Below, piece after piece: positions 6,161-13,859 of a DNA stretch of 25,365 bases. The DNA comes from JBEKYD01 sp049509915 (lineage in GTDB: Bacteria > Acidobacteriota > Terriglobia > Bryobacterales > Bryobacteraceae). The notes under the pieces were generated by a model. It saw nothing but the letters and a program-made list of their open reading frames with translations. It did not search any database and was not told the origin of the DNA. The position numbers and the translations under genes are program-made. Position 1 is the stretch's first letter. Each line of letters begins with the position of its first letter. The stretch lies in the NCBI GenBank assembly GCA_049509915.1, contig JBEKZL010000118.1, positions 1 through 25,365 of the forward strand, read 5' to 3'.

Positions 6161-8269
6161 ATGCGAATCGAATCCCTCTGCCTGGCTTTTCTTTTGGTCC
6201 CGCCGCAGCCATCCGCGCGCGCGCAGACCGCCGTGCCCACTTTTCAGCACACTGCCGGCCAGGGCACTTACACGCTCGCCGGCCGCGATCCGGCGCAGCG
6301 GGGCGTCACCACCATCCCCACCCTCCTGGTTCCTGTGGCGCTCTCCTTTGAGGCGCGGCAGGCTTCCGGCAAGCGCTTCCTCATGGACTCGGCACCGGAT
6401 ATAGCGGGCGTCCTCCGCTCGCCCGTTTTTTCCAAATTCGCTTTTCCCTCCGGCGGCACGACCCAGTATGCTGATGCGCTGCTGCGCACCACTTTCCCCA
6501 AGTTCGATGGCTGGCACACGCTGCTCGGCAAGCCGCGGGTGAAGCCCGTGAAGGTCGCCATCCCCGCCGGCTACGGGTACGTGCTGACCTCGAAAGCCAC
6601 CGGCGCATCGTTCGCCGTCGTCGACGTCGAGTTTCTGCAACGGGAACTCTTCAAGCAGATTCCCAGGCAGGATGGCACCCTCGTCATCGCCGTCACGCAT
6701 AACACCGCTTACTACACCGAGGGCGACGCCACCCTGTGTTGCTCCTGGGGAACGCACGGCGTCGATTCGGCGACGGCCAACTCCTTCGTGCTCGGCTCCT
6801 ATCTCCACAACGCACCCACGGTTGTCGAAGACGCCGATGTCGAGCCGCTTACGCAGCAGCTTGGGGAGTTCATCAACGATCCCCTGCACGACCCCCTGCT
6901 GCACGGCCGCAACGTCAAAGCCCCGGGCAACACCTTCCCAGCCTGGCTGCGTCCCGCCTCGATGCGTCCCGGAGATCAGGGCGCCTGCGGCGGCACCGGC
7001 GTCGCCTCCGCCTACTTCCTTCTCGAACCCACCAACACCAACCCCAAGAACAATATCCCCGCGTCGAAACCTTTTGCCGTCTCTTTGAATGGCGCCACCT
7101 ATCATCTGCAGAACGTGGCCCTGTTGCCCTGGTATACGGGCGCTTCGGAAAATCTCGGCGGCACCTACAGCTTCCCGGACGCGGCCGCGCTCACCGAAGG
7201 TTCCAGGCCATGCCCGCCGCGCGGTGGACGTGGCGCGTCCGCACCCGCGAACCCTGCCGTCGCCCCGGTTCCCGCCACCGGCTCGCCGAACGGACATTGG
7301 CTGATCGGCTACTGGGCCGGCTACGGCGCCGCAGGTTCCATCCTACCGCTCCGTGAGGTCTCGCCGCAGTGGGACGTCGTCATCGTCGCCTTCGCCACGC
7401 CCGATCGGAGCGCGCCGGAAGGAACCATGCGCTTCCGCACGCCCGCCGGCCTCGATACCGCCGCATTCAAGGCCGACATCGCCTATCTGAAGAGCCATGG
7501 CAGGAAGGTCATGATCTCGCTCGGTGGCGGCGGCCAGCACTTCACCCTCGCCGATCCGAAACGCGTTCCGAACTTCGTCGCCTCCGTCACCGCCATCGTC
7601 GCCGAGTACGGTTTCGATGGCATCGATATCGATTTCGAAAGCCCGTCCCTCTCCATCGATCCGGGCGACACGGACTTCAGCCATCCCACCACGCCATCCA
7701 TCGTCAACCTTATTTCGGCCCTGCGCCAGTTGCACGGCCACTTCGGCCCCGGCTTCAGGATCAGCCTCGTGCCCGAAGGGACGCAGATCCCTTCCGGTTA
7801 CCCCAGTTACGGAGGCCAGTTCGGCTCCTATCTGCCCATCGCCTACGCCATCCGCGACATCCTCTCCTTCATCGATGTGCAGGACTACAACACGCCGCCG
7901 CTCGAAGGTCTCGATGGTGAGATCTATCAGCCCGGTTCGGTCGACTACCACGCCGCCATGACCGAACTCCTGCTGCACGGATTCGCAGCCGGCGGCGACC
8001 CCAAGCGGCTCTTCCCACCCATGCCGGCCGATAAAGTCGCCGTCGGCTTCCTCACCGGAGATACCACCCCCGCCATCGTCGCTCAGGCGATGGACTACAT
8101 CGTCACCGGCAAGGCGCCCGCCGGAACCAGCTACAAGCTGCGCCAGCCCGCCGGCTACCCCGCCATGATCGGCGCCATGTTCTGGACCATCGACGCCGAC
8201 CGGCGTGGAAACTATAACTTCTCGAACGCCGTCGGCCCGCAACTACACGCCTATCCCGCCGCCAGGTAA
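6161..8269 (+). CDS. Secreted two-domain protein: acidobacterial exported domain + GH18 chitinase
   Basis: A 702-residue exported protein. The start at 6161 gives M-R-I-E-S-L-C-L-A-F-L-L-V-P-P-Q-P-S-A-R-A-Q, a signal peptide. An earlier ATG at 6071 would overlap the divergent gene and has no support. Residues about 25-350 form a domain I do not recognise as an enzyme, with conserved-looking segments (F-A-F-P-S-G-G-T-T-Q-Y-A-D-A, C-C-S-W-G-T-H-G-V-D, N-D-P-L-H-D-P-L-L-H-G-R, K-N-N-I-P-A-S-K-P-F). After a Pro/Ala-rich linker (about 360-385) comes a GH18 barrel: W-L-I-G-Y-W-A-G-Y, K-V-M-I-S-L-G-G-G-G and the catalytic D-G-I-D-I-D-F-E with acid Glu about 493. It should cleave beta-1,4-GlcNAc linkages in chitin or related glycans. 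No chitin-binding module was seen. A hairpin follows the stop. Confidence 0.85.
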   Translation: MRIESLCLAFLLVPPQPSARAQTAVPTFQHTAGQGTYTLAGRDPAQRGVTTIPTLLVPVALSFEARQASGKRFLMDSAPDIAGVLRSPVFSKFAFPSGGTTQYADALLRTTFPKFDGWHTLLGKPRVKPVKVAIPAGYGYVLTSKATGASFAVVDVEFLQRELFKQIPRQDGTLVIAVTHNTAYYTEGDATLCCSWGTHGVDSATANSFVLGSYLHNAPTVVEDADVEPLTQQLGEFINDPLHDPLLHGRNVKAPGNTFPAWLRPASMRPGDQGACGGTGVASAYFLLEPTNTNPKNNIPASKPFAVSLNGATYHLQNVALLPWYTGASENLGGTYSFPDAAALTEGSRPCPPRGGRGASAPANPAVAPVPATGSPNGHWLIGYWAGYGAAGSILPLREVSPQWDVVIVAFATPDRSAPEGTMRFRTPAGLDTAAFKADIAYLKSHGRKVMISLGGGGQHFTLADPKRVPNFVASVTAIVAEYGFDGIDIDFESPSLSIDPGDTDFSHPTTPSIVNLISALRQLHGHFGPGFRISLVPEGTQIPSGYPSYGGQFGSYLPIAYAIRDILSFIDVQDYNTPPLEGLDGEIYQPGSVDYHAAMTELLLHGFAAGGDPKRLFPPMPADKVAVGFLTGDTTPAIVAQAMDYIVTGKAPAGTSYKLRQPAGYPAMIGAMFWTIDADRRGNYNFSNAVGPQLHAYPAAR

Positions 8270-8292
8270 GTCGGACTCGTGGGGCAGACCGG

Positions 8293-8320
8293 GGCAGACC
8301 ATCGTTTTTCGTGGTCTGCC
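8293..8320 (+). terminator. Hairpin after GH18 gene, possible terminator and repeat-family member
   Basis: GGCAGACCA at 8293-8301 and TGGTCTGCC at 8312-8320 are perfect reverse complements around a T-rich loop (tcgtttttcg). It lies 24 nt after the GH18 stop. The preceding GTGGGGCAGACC, with a second GGGGCAGACC, gives it the flank of the palindromic repeats seen elsewhere. No T-run follows, so termination would not be classical. Confidence 0.5.
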
Positions 8321-8360
8321 TCGCAATTAGCCGGCCTACCTTCCTCGCATTCCCCGCCAA

Positions 8361-8380
8361 ATCTGCACAATTCTGCACAA
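8361..8380. repeat. Short tandem direct repeat TCTGCACAA x2
   Basis: The sequence TCTGCACAA occurs twice in tandem 10 bp apart, in the gap between the GH18 and GH106 genes. One-turn spacing would suit a protein-binding site for the GH106 promoter, but there is no other support. Confidence 0.25.
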
Positions 8381-8471
8381 GCGCCGCTGGTCTGCTCGCC
8401 GCCACCTCTCCCCACGCCACCCAAAACCCCGGTTAACCAATCCGGAGATCTCGAAATTTGGGCGCGCCTTG

Positions 8472-8499
8472 CCGAGCCGCGACCGCGAGGGAGCGGTTG
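8472..8499. repeat. Dispersed hairpin repeat, copy 2
   Basis: This is the second copy of the 28-nt element at 1033-1060, with 25 of 28 positions identical. It lies upstream of the GH106 gene. An open frame from 8469 runs through it into the gene, which would add an artificial N-terminus (M-P-S-R-D-R-E-G-A-V). That is why the later start at 8565 is preferred. Confidence 0.6.
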
Positions 8500-8564
8500 C
8501 CGTATGCTTCACCATTATTCCGACTAGCCGCCTCGCGTTGCGCCCAAAGCCGCGGGCACTTAGC

Positions 8565-11222
8565 ATGGAACGCATGGGAACCCGCTTGCCGCTTCTTAGC
8601 GCGCTTCTACTGCCGGCCTTGTTCCGGATGCTCGGCGCGGCCGCCGCCCCGCCCGAGCCCGTGGCGGAATTGCATCGCGCCTTCGAAAACCCGCCTGCCG
8701 ACAGCCGCATCATGATGCGCTGGTGGTGGTTCGGCGCGGCAGTGGTCACCCCGGAGCTTGAGCGCGAACTGCGGACCATGAAGGAAGCGGGTATTGGCGG
8801 GGTGGAAATTCAGCCCGTCTATCCGGTGGTGCTCGACGACCCCGGTCGTGGGCTGGTCAACCTGCCCTACCTTTCTGACGGCTTCCTCGACGCCTTGCGG
8901 TTCGCCAACGACAAGGCCCGGGAGCTGGGTCTGCGGGTGGATCTGACCTTGTGCAGCGGCTGGCCTTACGGCGGCCCGCATACACCCATCGATTTGGCGT
9001 CCGGCCATTTGCGCTTCGTCGGCGCTGGCAAGACGGATGGCGGCGAGGTGCAGTTACCCAAGCTCGGCGCGGGCGAAAAGCTGATCGCGGCTTTCGACCG
9101 CTCGACGCCCGAATTTCGCCAGTTGGACCCGCACCAGCTGGCCGGCCACTCCAGCGTCTGGTTCTTCATCGCCAGCCCCACCCGCCAGGCCGTCAAGCGC
9201 GCGGCGGCGGGCGCCGAGGGGTTGGTGCTCGATCACTACAACCGTGCCGCCATCGAGAATCACCTGCGATTTGTCGGTGACCGGTTGATGCAGGCTTTCG
9301 GCGACCATCCGCCCTACGCCATCTTCAGCGACAGCCTGGAAGTGTACGGCGCCGATTGGACTGGCGATTTCCTGAGCGAATTCCAGAAACGCCGCGGCTA
9401 CGACCTCACTCCACACCTGCCCGCTCTGGCAGGCGACATGGGCGCGAAGACTCTGGCCATTCGCCATGATTGGGGTCTCACGCTGACCGAACTGGCGAAC
9501 GAACATTACCTCACCCCTCTCCGCGAGTGGGCCGCCGCCCACCATACCCGCTTCCGCTCCCAAACCTACGGCATTCCGCCCGTGTCGCTTTCGAGCAACG
9601 CCCTGGTGGATCTGCCCGAAGGCGAAGGGTCCGCCTGGCGCCATTTCACCGCCACGCGCTGGGCATCCTCGGCCAGCCATCTCTATGGCCGCCCGGTGAC
9701 TTCTTCGGAAACCTGGACCTGGCTGCACTCGCCCGTTTTTCGCGCCACCCCGCTCGATATGAAGGCCGAAGCCGACCGGCACTTCCTGATGGGCATCAAC
9801 CAGTTGATCGGCCACGGCTGGCCCTATTCGCCGCCCCAGGCGGGCGAGCCCGGCTGGCATTTCTACGCCGCCGCCGTGTTTAATGCGCACAACCCCTGGT
9901 TTATGGCGATGCCCGACATTGCCCGCTACCTCCAGCGCATCAGCTTCCTGTTGCGCCAGGGTACTCCGGTCACCGACGTGGCTCTGTACCTGCCCACCGC
10001 CGACGCATACGCCGGTTTCACCCTCGGTCACGACTCCGTCGATCAGGCCATGGACCGGTTGATCGGCCCCGATGTTGTGCCCGGCATTCTCGATGCCGGC
10101 TACAACTTCGATTGCATCGACGACGGTGCCATCGCCAGGCTGGGCATCCCGTATCCCGTACTGATTCTGCCCCCGGTGGAGCGCATCCCGCTCGCGAGCC
10201 TCCGCAAAATCGAGGAATACGTCCGCCAGGGCGGCATCGCCATCGCCATCGGTCGCGCTCCTTCGCTCGCGCCCGGCTTCAAAGAGGCCGACACCGATAC
10301 GCCCGCCATCCGCCAGATCTCGCAGCGCCTGTTCCAAGCCGCCGGCGCTCCCGGCCACTTGCTCCGGGACGGCGCCAAACTGGGCGACACGCTTCGCGCC
10401 GCCCTGCCGCCCGACATGGCGTCGGCACCAGAGGTGGGCTTCGTGCACCGCAAGCTGCCCTCCGCCGATATCTACTTTGCGGTGAACTCCACCAATCATC
10501 GAGCGCATCATGAGGCCGTATTTCGTGTGAAGGATATGAACGGCGCGTGGTGGGACCCATTCAGCGGTAAGGCTGCCGGCGCCGGTGGTGCCCGCATCGA
10601 TCTCGATCTGGCGCCCTACGAATCGCGCGTCATCGTCTTTTCCCATTCCGGCATTCCCGCGCCCGCCGCCGGCGCGCCCCCCGCCGCGGTCGCCGATTGG
10701 AGCCGTGGATGGCGGCTGACCTTTCCCGGCGCCGCGACTCTTTCCCTTGAGTCACTGCGCTCCTGGACCGACATCGAAGGCCGCGCCAACTATTCCGGCC
10801 AGGCGACGTACGAGAAGAAGGTAACGGTGGACCCGTCCCTGCTCGCGCACCGCGCGCTGTATCTCGATTTCGGCGAAGGCACTCCCGTCGCCGTCGACGG
10901 GCGCCGCTCCGGCAGCGGCATGCGCGCCTTGCTCGAAAGCCCCATCCGCGAAGCCGCGCGAGTATCGGTGAACGGCACCGACGCCGGCTCGGTCTGGTGC
11001 GCGCCCTATCGGGTGGAAGTGACCGGATTGTTGCACCCCGGCGAAAATACCGTTCGAGTGTTGGTGGCGAACCTTGCCCTGAGCGGGCTCGCCGCCCAGC
11101 CACTCCCCGATTACCGCCCGCTCATCGCCAAATATGGAAACCGCTTCCAGGACCAGGACATGAAAGATGCAAAGCCCCAGCCGGCCGGAATGCTGGGCCC
11201 CGTGCGGCTGCTGGGCCGCTAA
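8565..11222 (+). CDS. Secreted GH106-type alpha-L-rhamnosidase-like hydrolase
   Basis: About 885 residues. The start at 8565 gives M-E-R-M-G-T-R-L-P-L-L-S-A-L-L-L-P-A-L-F, a signal peptide ending near A-A-A-A-P-P; ATG 8574 is an alternative. Just after the signal comes A-D-S-R-I-M-M-R-W-W-W-F-G-A-A-V, then E-L-R-T-M-K-E-A-G-I-G-G-V-E-I-Q-P-V-Y-P, the hallmark opening of the GH106 barrel. D-L-T-L-C-S-G-W-P-Y-G-G-P and a G-P-D-V-V-P-G-I-L-type segment follow. The last 170 or so residues form a beta-sandwich-like region (Y-S-G-Q-A-T-Y-E-K-K, then L-Y-L-D-F-G-E-G and V-S-V-N-G-T-D-A-G-S-V-W-C-A-P-Y-R), as in carbohydrate-binding domains fused to these enzymes. Predicted to release terminal L-rhamnose from pectic or plant glycans. 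It may act with the GH28 enzyme, although they are 6 kb apart on opposite strands. Confidence 0.85.
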   Translation: MERMGTRLPLLSALLLPALFRMLGAAAAPPEPVAELHRAFENPPADSRIMMRWWWFGAAVVTPELERELRTMKEAGIGGVEIQPVYPVVLDDPGRGLVNLPYLSDGFLDALRFANDKARELGLRVDLTLCSGWPYGGPHTPIDLASGHLRFVGAGKTDGGEVQLPKLGAGEKLIAAFDRSTPEFRQLDPHQLAGHSSVWFFIASPTRQAVKRAAAGAEGLVLDHYNRAAIENHLRFVGDRLMQAFGDHPPYAIFSDSLEVYGADWTGDFLSEFQKRRGYDLTPHLPALAGDMGAKTLAIRHDWGLTLTELANEHYLTPLREWAAAHHTRFRSQTYGIPPVSLSSNALVDLPEGEGSAWRHFTATRWASSASHLYGRPVTSSETWTWLHSPVFRATPLDMKAEADRHFLMGINQLIGHGWPYSPPQAGEPGWHFYAAAVFNAHNPWFMAMPDIARYLQRISFLLRQGTPVTDVALYLPTADAYAGFTLGHDSVDQAMDRLIGPDVVPGILDAGYNFDCIDDGAIARLGIPYPVLILPPVERIPLASLRKIEEYVRQGGIAIAIGRAPSLAPGFKEADTDTPAIRQISQRLFQAAGAPGHLLRDGAKLGDTLRAALPPDMASAPEVGFVHRKLPSADIYFAVNSTNHRAHHEAVFRVKDMNGAWWDPFSGKAAGAGGARIDLDLAPYESRVIVFSHSGIPAPAAGAPPAAVADWSRGWRLTFPGAATLSLESLRSWTDIEGRANYSGQATYEKKVTVDPSLLAHRALYLDFGEGTPVAVDGRRSGSGMRALLESPIREAARVSVNGTDAGSVWCAPYRVEVTGLLHPGENTVRVLVANLALSGLAAQPLPDYRPLIAKYGNRFQDQDMKDAKPQPAGMLGPVRLLGR

Positions 11223-11229
11223 CTTAACG

Positions 11230-11622
11230 TGGCGCACGCACTCCTGCGTGCCGAGTCGAGACTTTCTCGACGCTTGCGCTCGGGCTGTCGCGCGGTGTCC
11301 CCGAGAAACCCTGCGCGCTTGCCGCGTGTGTTTGCATGCGTAGAATCGCGCCACGAAGCGGAGTCTCCCAAACGAACCAAAGCGGGCGTCGAGACGAGTA
11401 TCCGAGCTCCTGAAGTCGCCCCCGTCATTGCGCGCCCTGAAGGAAATAAGCTGACCCAATTTTTGTGGGGCAGGTTGGCAACCTGCGGACCGGTTGTCAA
11501 TCGGTCCAGACGGGCCCAGCCCGGCCGTTCGCTGGCCGGCTCGAAACCTGGCTCACCCCAAATTCGACGACTTCAGGAGCTCGGAGTCTGTCTCGACGCG
11601 GCATCCAGGAGTGCGTGCGCCA
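11230..11622. mobile_element. MITE-like element with terminal and nested inverted repeats
   Basis: The 32-nt outer arms 11230-11261 and 11591-11622 are reverse complements at 29 of 32 positions; the left arm begins TGGCGCACGCACTCCTG. A second inverted pair lies inside, 11388-11418 and 11568-11597, sharing CGAGCTCCTGAAGTCG and a GTCGAGAC end. The whole is 393 nt with no coding capacity, which fits a miniature inverted-repeat element or a repeat that inserted twice in opposite orientation. No clear target-site duplication was identified by eye. The inner 150 nt carry a member of the GTGGG-type palindromes. Confidence 0.6.
11470..11486. repeat. Palindrome with GTGGGG flank (GCAGGTTG/CAACCTGC)
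   Basis: GCAGGTTG-g-CAACCTGC is a perfect 8-bp palindrome preceded by GTGGG. It has the same framing as the palindromes near 2769, 16058, 19465 and 21149, but a different stem sequence with both arms changed together. Confidence 0.6.
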
Positions 11623-11692
11623 GGTTGGGGCTAAGTACCCGAAGACGCGTGCAGCTTCCGGCTGGGCGCTGAAAGCTGATAGCCCCCGCTCC

Positions 11693-12205
11693 CTACTCCT
11701 TCTTCTCCGGTATCTTCGGAATATCGAAATGCCCGCTCAGCTCGCTCAGCGATGCCAGATCGATCGAGCCGGCAATGTTGACGATGGTCAGTTCCTTCGG
11801 CTCGGCGCACAGAATCGCCACGCCGGTGGGCTTCTTATCTACCAGCCGCACGTAGATTTCGCTGCTGCCGTCTTCGCCGTTGACGCGGACGATGCGCGAC
11901 CATTCGGGGGCGCGCAAATTGCGCCGGATGGTTTCCAGATCCGCTTCTGTCCATACATTGGCGTTCTTGAAGCTGTAGCTCTTGACGTAGATGCCTTCCA
12001 GACCCACGATCAGCTTGCGCACTTTGGCGTCGTCCTGGTCGTTGTCGTCCAGAAATTTGGCTGCGAACTGCAGCAGCGACCCGCTCAGCGACACGTCGAT
12101 TTTGTCGGATGCCTGCGTGGCCAGCCGATCGATCTTCATCGGAAATTGCTGCGCGCCCAGGCCGCTCAGGCAGCCGGCCAGCGCCGCGGCGAATAGTAGT
12201 TTCAT
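11693..12205 (-). CDS. DUF4252 domain exported protein
   Basis: A 170-residue protein with signal peptide M-K-L-L-F-A-A-A-L-A-G-C-L-S-G-L-G-A-Q-Q; the G-C within it might be a lipobox. The body fits DUF4252: I-D-R-L-A-T-Q-A-S-D-K-I-D-V-S-L near the start, I-V-G-L-E-G-I-Y-V-K-S-Y-S-F in the middle and K-E-L-T-I-V-N-I-A-G-S-I-D-L-A-S-L-S-E-L-S-G-H-F towards the end. The biochemical role is not established. The ATG at 12205 overlaps the stop of the upstream gene (ATGA) and has GGGAG upstream. It is last in the sigma-factor operon, so it may be an envelope component of that regulon. Confidence 0.82.
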   Translation of the reverse strand: MKLLFAAALAGCLSGLGAQQFPMKIDRLATQASDKIDVSLSGSLLQFAAKFLDDNDQDDAKVRKLIVGLEGIYVKSYSFKNANVWTEADLETIRRNLRAPEWSRIVRVNGEDGSSEIYVRLVDKKPTGVAILCAEPKELTIVNIAGSIDLASLSELSGHFDIPKIPEKKE

Positions 12206-12483
12206 CTCGAAAACTCCCGTAATTGAGTTTGTATCCGGTTGGTCTTGGCGGCGGCGATGTCGAGCGCCAGCTTCAGCTCCCGCTTGGCCTCGCGGCCCTG
12301 GTATTGGCGATAGCCGATCCCGCTTCCCGCGCTCAGCACCACCAACGCCGCGGCAGCCGCCGCCCACCCCCGCCATGTCGGCCGCCGCCGCGGCGCGGCG
12401 AAGTCGCAAGGGGGCATTTCCCGCGCGAGCGCCCTCTTCAACTCCGCTTCCAGCCAATCCATCTCTTCCGGCCCATCCATCAT
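12202..12483 (-). CDS. Small single-pass membrane protein, putative anti-sigma factor
   Basis: A 93-residue protein. Residues 1-38 are hydrophilic and charged (M-M-D-G-P-E-E-M-D-W-L-E-A-E-L-K-R-A-L), a membrane helix spans about 40-58 (G-W-A-A-A-A-A-A-L-V-V-L-S-A-G-S-G-I-G), and a basic helical tail follows. This is the size and topology of small anti-sigma factors, and the gene lies directly after the ECF sigma gene with an ATGA overlap. It lacks the H-x3-C-x2-C zinc motif of the classical zinc-type anti-sigma domain, having only one Cys (C26). The role is inferred from position and topology. The ATG at 12480 is an equally possible start. Confidence 0.65.
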   Translation of the reverse strand: MMDGPEEMDWLEAELKRALAREMPPCDFAAPRRRPTWRGWAAAAAALVVLSAGSGIGYRQYQGREAKRELKLALDIAAAKTNRIQTQLREFSR

Positions 12484-13001
12484 CGTTCTCCAATGCCACG
12501 CCGCTCCAGCTTTTCCCGCAACAGACCTAGCGCGCGATGCAAATGACTTTTCACGGTCGCCAGCGGCATTTTCAGTAACGCGGCGATCTCCGCCGGCTCC
12601 ATCTCTTCCTGATAGCGCAGAATCACCGCCATCCTTTGCGTCTCCGGTAGGCTGGCTACTATCCGCCGCAGCGATTCCCCCAACCACGGGTCGTAGCGTG
12701 CGTCGAAACTCGCCGGCTCCGGCACTTCTTCCAGCCCGATGCACGGCAGCCGCTTGCGCCGTCTTCCGGCATCGATCGCCCGCTGCACCGCGACTTTTCG
12801 CAGCCATGCCACGGCGTGCCGGGGCGATTCGATGCTCCGCAGGTTGCGATGCAGGCTGAAAAACACGTCCTGCGCCACTTCCTCCGCCAACGGACGGTCG
12901 CGCAGAAAATGCCAGGCCACGCTGTATACCATGGCTTGGTGCTCGCGCACCAGCCCGTTGAAATCGATCGCGGTTTTTTCCACGGCCTCGGTCGCGATCA
13001 C
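12480..13001 (-). CDS. ECF-subfamily RNA polymerase sigma factor
   Basis: A 173-residue sigma-70 family protein of extracytoplasmic-function type. Region 2 runs from F-N-G-L-V-R-E-H-Q-A-M-V-Y-S-V-A through L-A-E-E-V-A-Q-D-V-F-F-S-L, with A-W-L-R-K-V-A after it. A variable linker follows. Region 4 has L-P-E-T-Q-R-M-A-V-I-L-R-Y and the helix-turn-helix segment A-E-I-A-A-L-L-K-M-P-L-A-T-V-K-S-H-L-H-R-A. The start is GTG at 13001, overlapping the upstream stop by 4 nt (GTGA). Its own stop overlaps the next start (ATGA). The tight coupling implies coordinated synthesis with the membrane protein that probably sequesters it. Regulon and signal are unknown. Confidence 0.92.
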   Translation of the reverse strand: MIATEAVEKTAIDFNGLVREHQAMVYSVAWHFLRDRPLAEEVAQDVFFSLHRNLRSIESPRHAVAWLRKVAVQRAIDAGRRRKRLPCIGLEEVPEPASFDARYDPWLGESLRRIVASLPETQRMAVILRYQEEMEPAEIAALLKMPLATVKSHLHRALGLLREKLERRGIGER

Positions 13002-13828
13002 CGGTCGTCCTTGTCGTAGGCCACGTCGCTGGTCACGTCCGTGTGCCGGAAGTTGCTGTTGGTCAGCGCGATGGTAATCGTGCGGCGATAAAGAAACAGA
13101 CCGCGCACTTCGAATTCCCCGCCGTAGCTGACCGGGAACCAGACCTTATCGGCGAACTTCTGATACGACACCGAAAATCCCAGACCGCGAATATTGGTGC
13201 CCAGCAGGATCTGCACCGCCATCGGCATCTTCCAGGCGAGCGTTGTGGTTACCAGCACGGGCTGAAACTCCTCGGCGTCGATCAGCGCTTCCCCCTTCCA
13301 GTCGCCGTCTTCCCATCCGACGCCTTTCTGGGGCGCGAACGCTACCCGGTATACCGTGCGCCCGCGATAGGTTTCCACCGCCGCCAGACGAAAATCGTAT
13401 TTCAACTGCTGGTGGTACGTCAGCGGGAACTGGTCCGGCCCGATCCCGTCCTTCGAGTTGCCGTCGTCCATCAGATCCTCGGAAAAACCGTTGATCAGGC
13501 CGCCGTCGATGTCCACCTTCTTATATGCGTAACCGGGCTTGCTGTAGGCCACGAATCCGTTGCCGGCCGCGTACCGCCCTTCGAAGTGTGCCGGTACCCG
13601 TTCGCTATGTCGATCCTTGGGCACAATCGTGTATTCCCGGCGCTCCTCGCGCGCTAGTTTCCCGTTAGGCCGAAGCAGGCGGAGCAACTGCTTCTGCGTG
13701 TAGACGAAATTGCGGCGCAGGTCCTGGCTCTTGGCCTGGTTTTCGGCCACTTCGTGCAGGATGCGGGTCAGGTCGGGCGTCTTCACCATGCCTGCGGCCA
13801 GCAGCGTCAGGACGATCCAAGTCGCCAT
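12998..13828 (-). CDS. Exported protein of outer-membrane-lipoprotein-sorting type, first gene of sigma operon
   Basis: A 276-residue protein with a short signal peptide (M-A-T-W-I-V-L-T-L-L-A-A-G-M-V) and GGAGAG eight nt before the ATG. The mature part begins with a helical segment (L-H-E-V-A-E-N-Q-A-K-S-Q-D-L-R-R-N-F-V-Y) and then many beta strands, including R-G-R-T-V-Y-R-V-A-F-A-P and W-F-P-V-S-Y-G-G-E-F-E-V-R-G. This outline resembles LolA/LolB-like or lipoprotein-sorting domains, where a half-barrel binds lipid or lipoprotein. I cannot name it precisely. Its position ahead of an ECF sigma gene, with GTGA overlap, suggests an envelope sensor or a target of the same envelope response. Confidence 0.65.
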   Translation of the reverse strand: MATWIVLTLLAAGMVKTPDLTRILHEVAENQAKSQDLRRNFVYTQKQLLRLLRPNGKLAREERREYTIVPKDRHSERVPAHFEGRYAAGNGFVAYSKPGYAYKKVDIDGGLINGFSEDLMDDGNSKDGIGPDQFPLTYHQQLKYDFRLAAVETYRGRTVYRVAFAPQKGVGWEDGDWKGEALIDAEEFQPVLVTTTLAWKMPMAVQILLGTNIRGLGFSVSYQKFADKVWFPVSYGGEFEVRGLFLYRRTITIALTNSNFRHTDVTSDVAYDKDDR

Positions 13829-13844
13829 CGGTTTCTCTCCAGAC

Positions 13845-13859
13845 CGGGCGTCTCGCCCG
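13845..13859 (-). promoter_or_regulatory. Leader hairpin upstream of the sigma-factor operon
   Basis: CGGGCG-tct-CGCCCG is a perfect 6-bp stem with a 3-nt loop located 17 nt before the first ATG of the operon, just ahead of its GGAGAG ribosome binding site. If transcribed it could affect translation initiation of the operon. No confident promoter was found farther upstream. Confidence 0.3.

Larger units (their letters stand above)
11223..11692. other. 470-nt gene-free interval occupied by repeats
   Basis: This gap between the convergent GH106 and DUF4252 genes holds no plausible gene on either strand. It is filled by the nested inverted-repeat element at 11230-11622 and a palindrome at 11470-11486. 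As both flanking genes end here, it can tolerate insertions. Confidence 0.7.

Noticed and set aside
4849..6351. A plus-strand open frame of 500 codons
   Set aside because: Shadow of the two URO-D-fold genes, which show conserved motifs on the opposite strand.
8469..8564. A longer start for the GH106 protein
   Set aside because: The added residues are encoded by the dispersed hairpin repeat, and the signal peptide begins at 8565.
9054..10646. A minus-strand open frame of 530 codons
   Set aside because: Antisense shadow of the GH106 gene; composition is typical of reverse-complement coding sequence and there is no recognisable motif.
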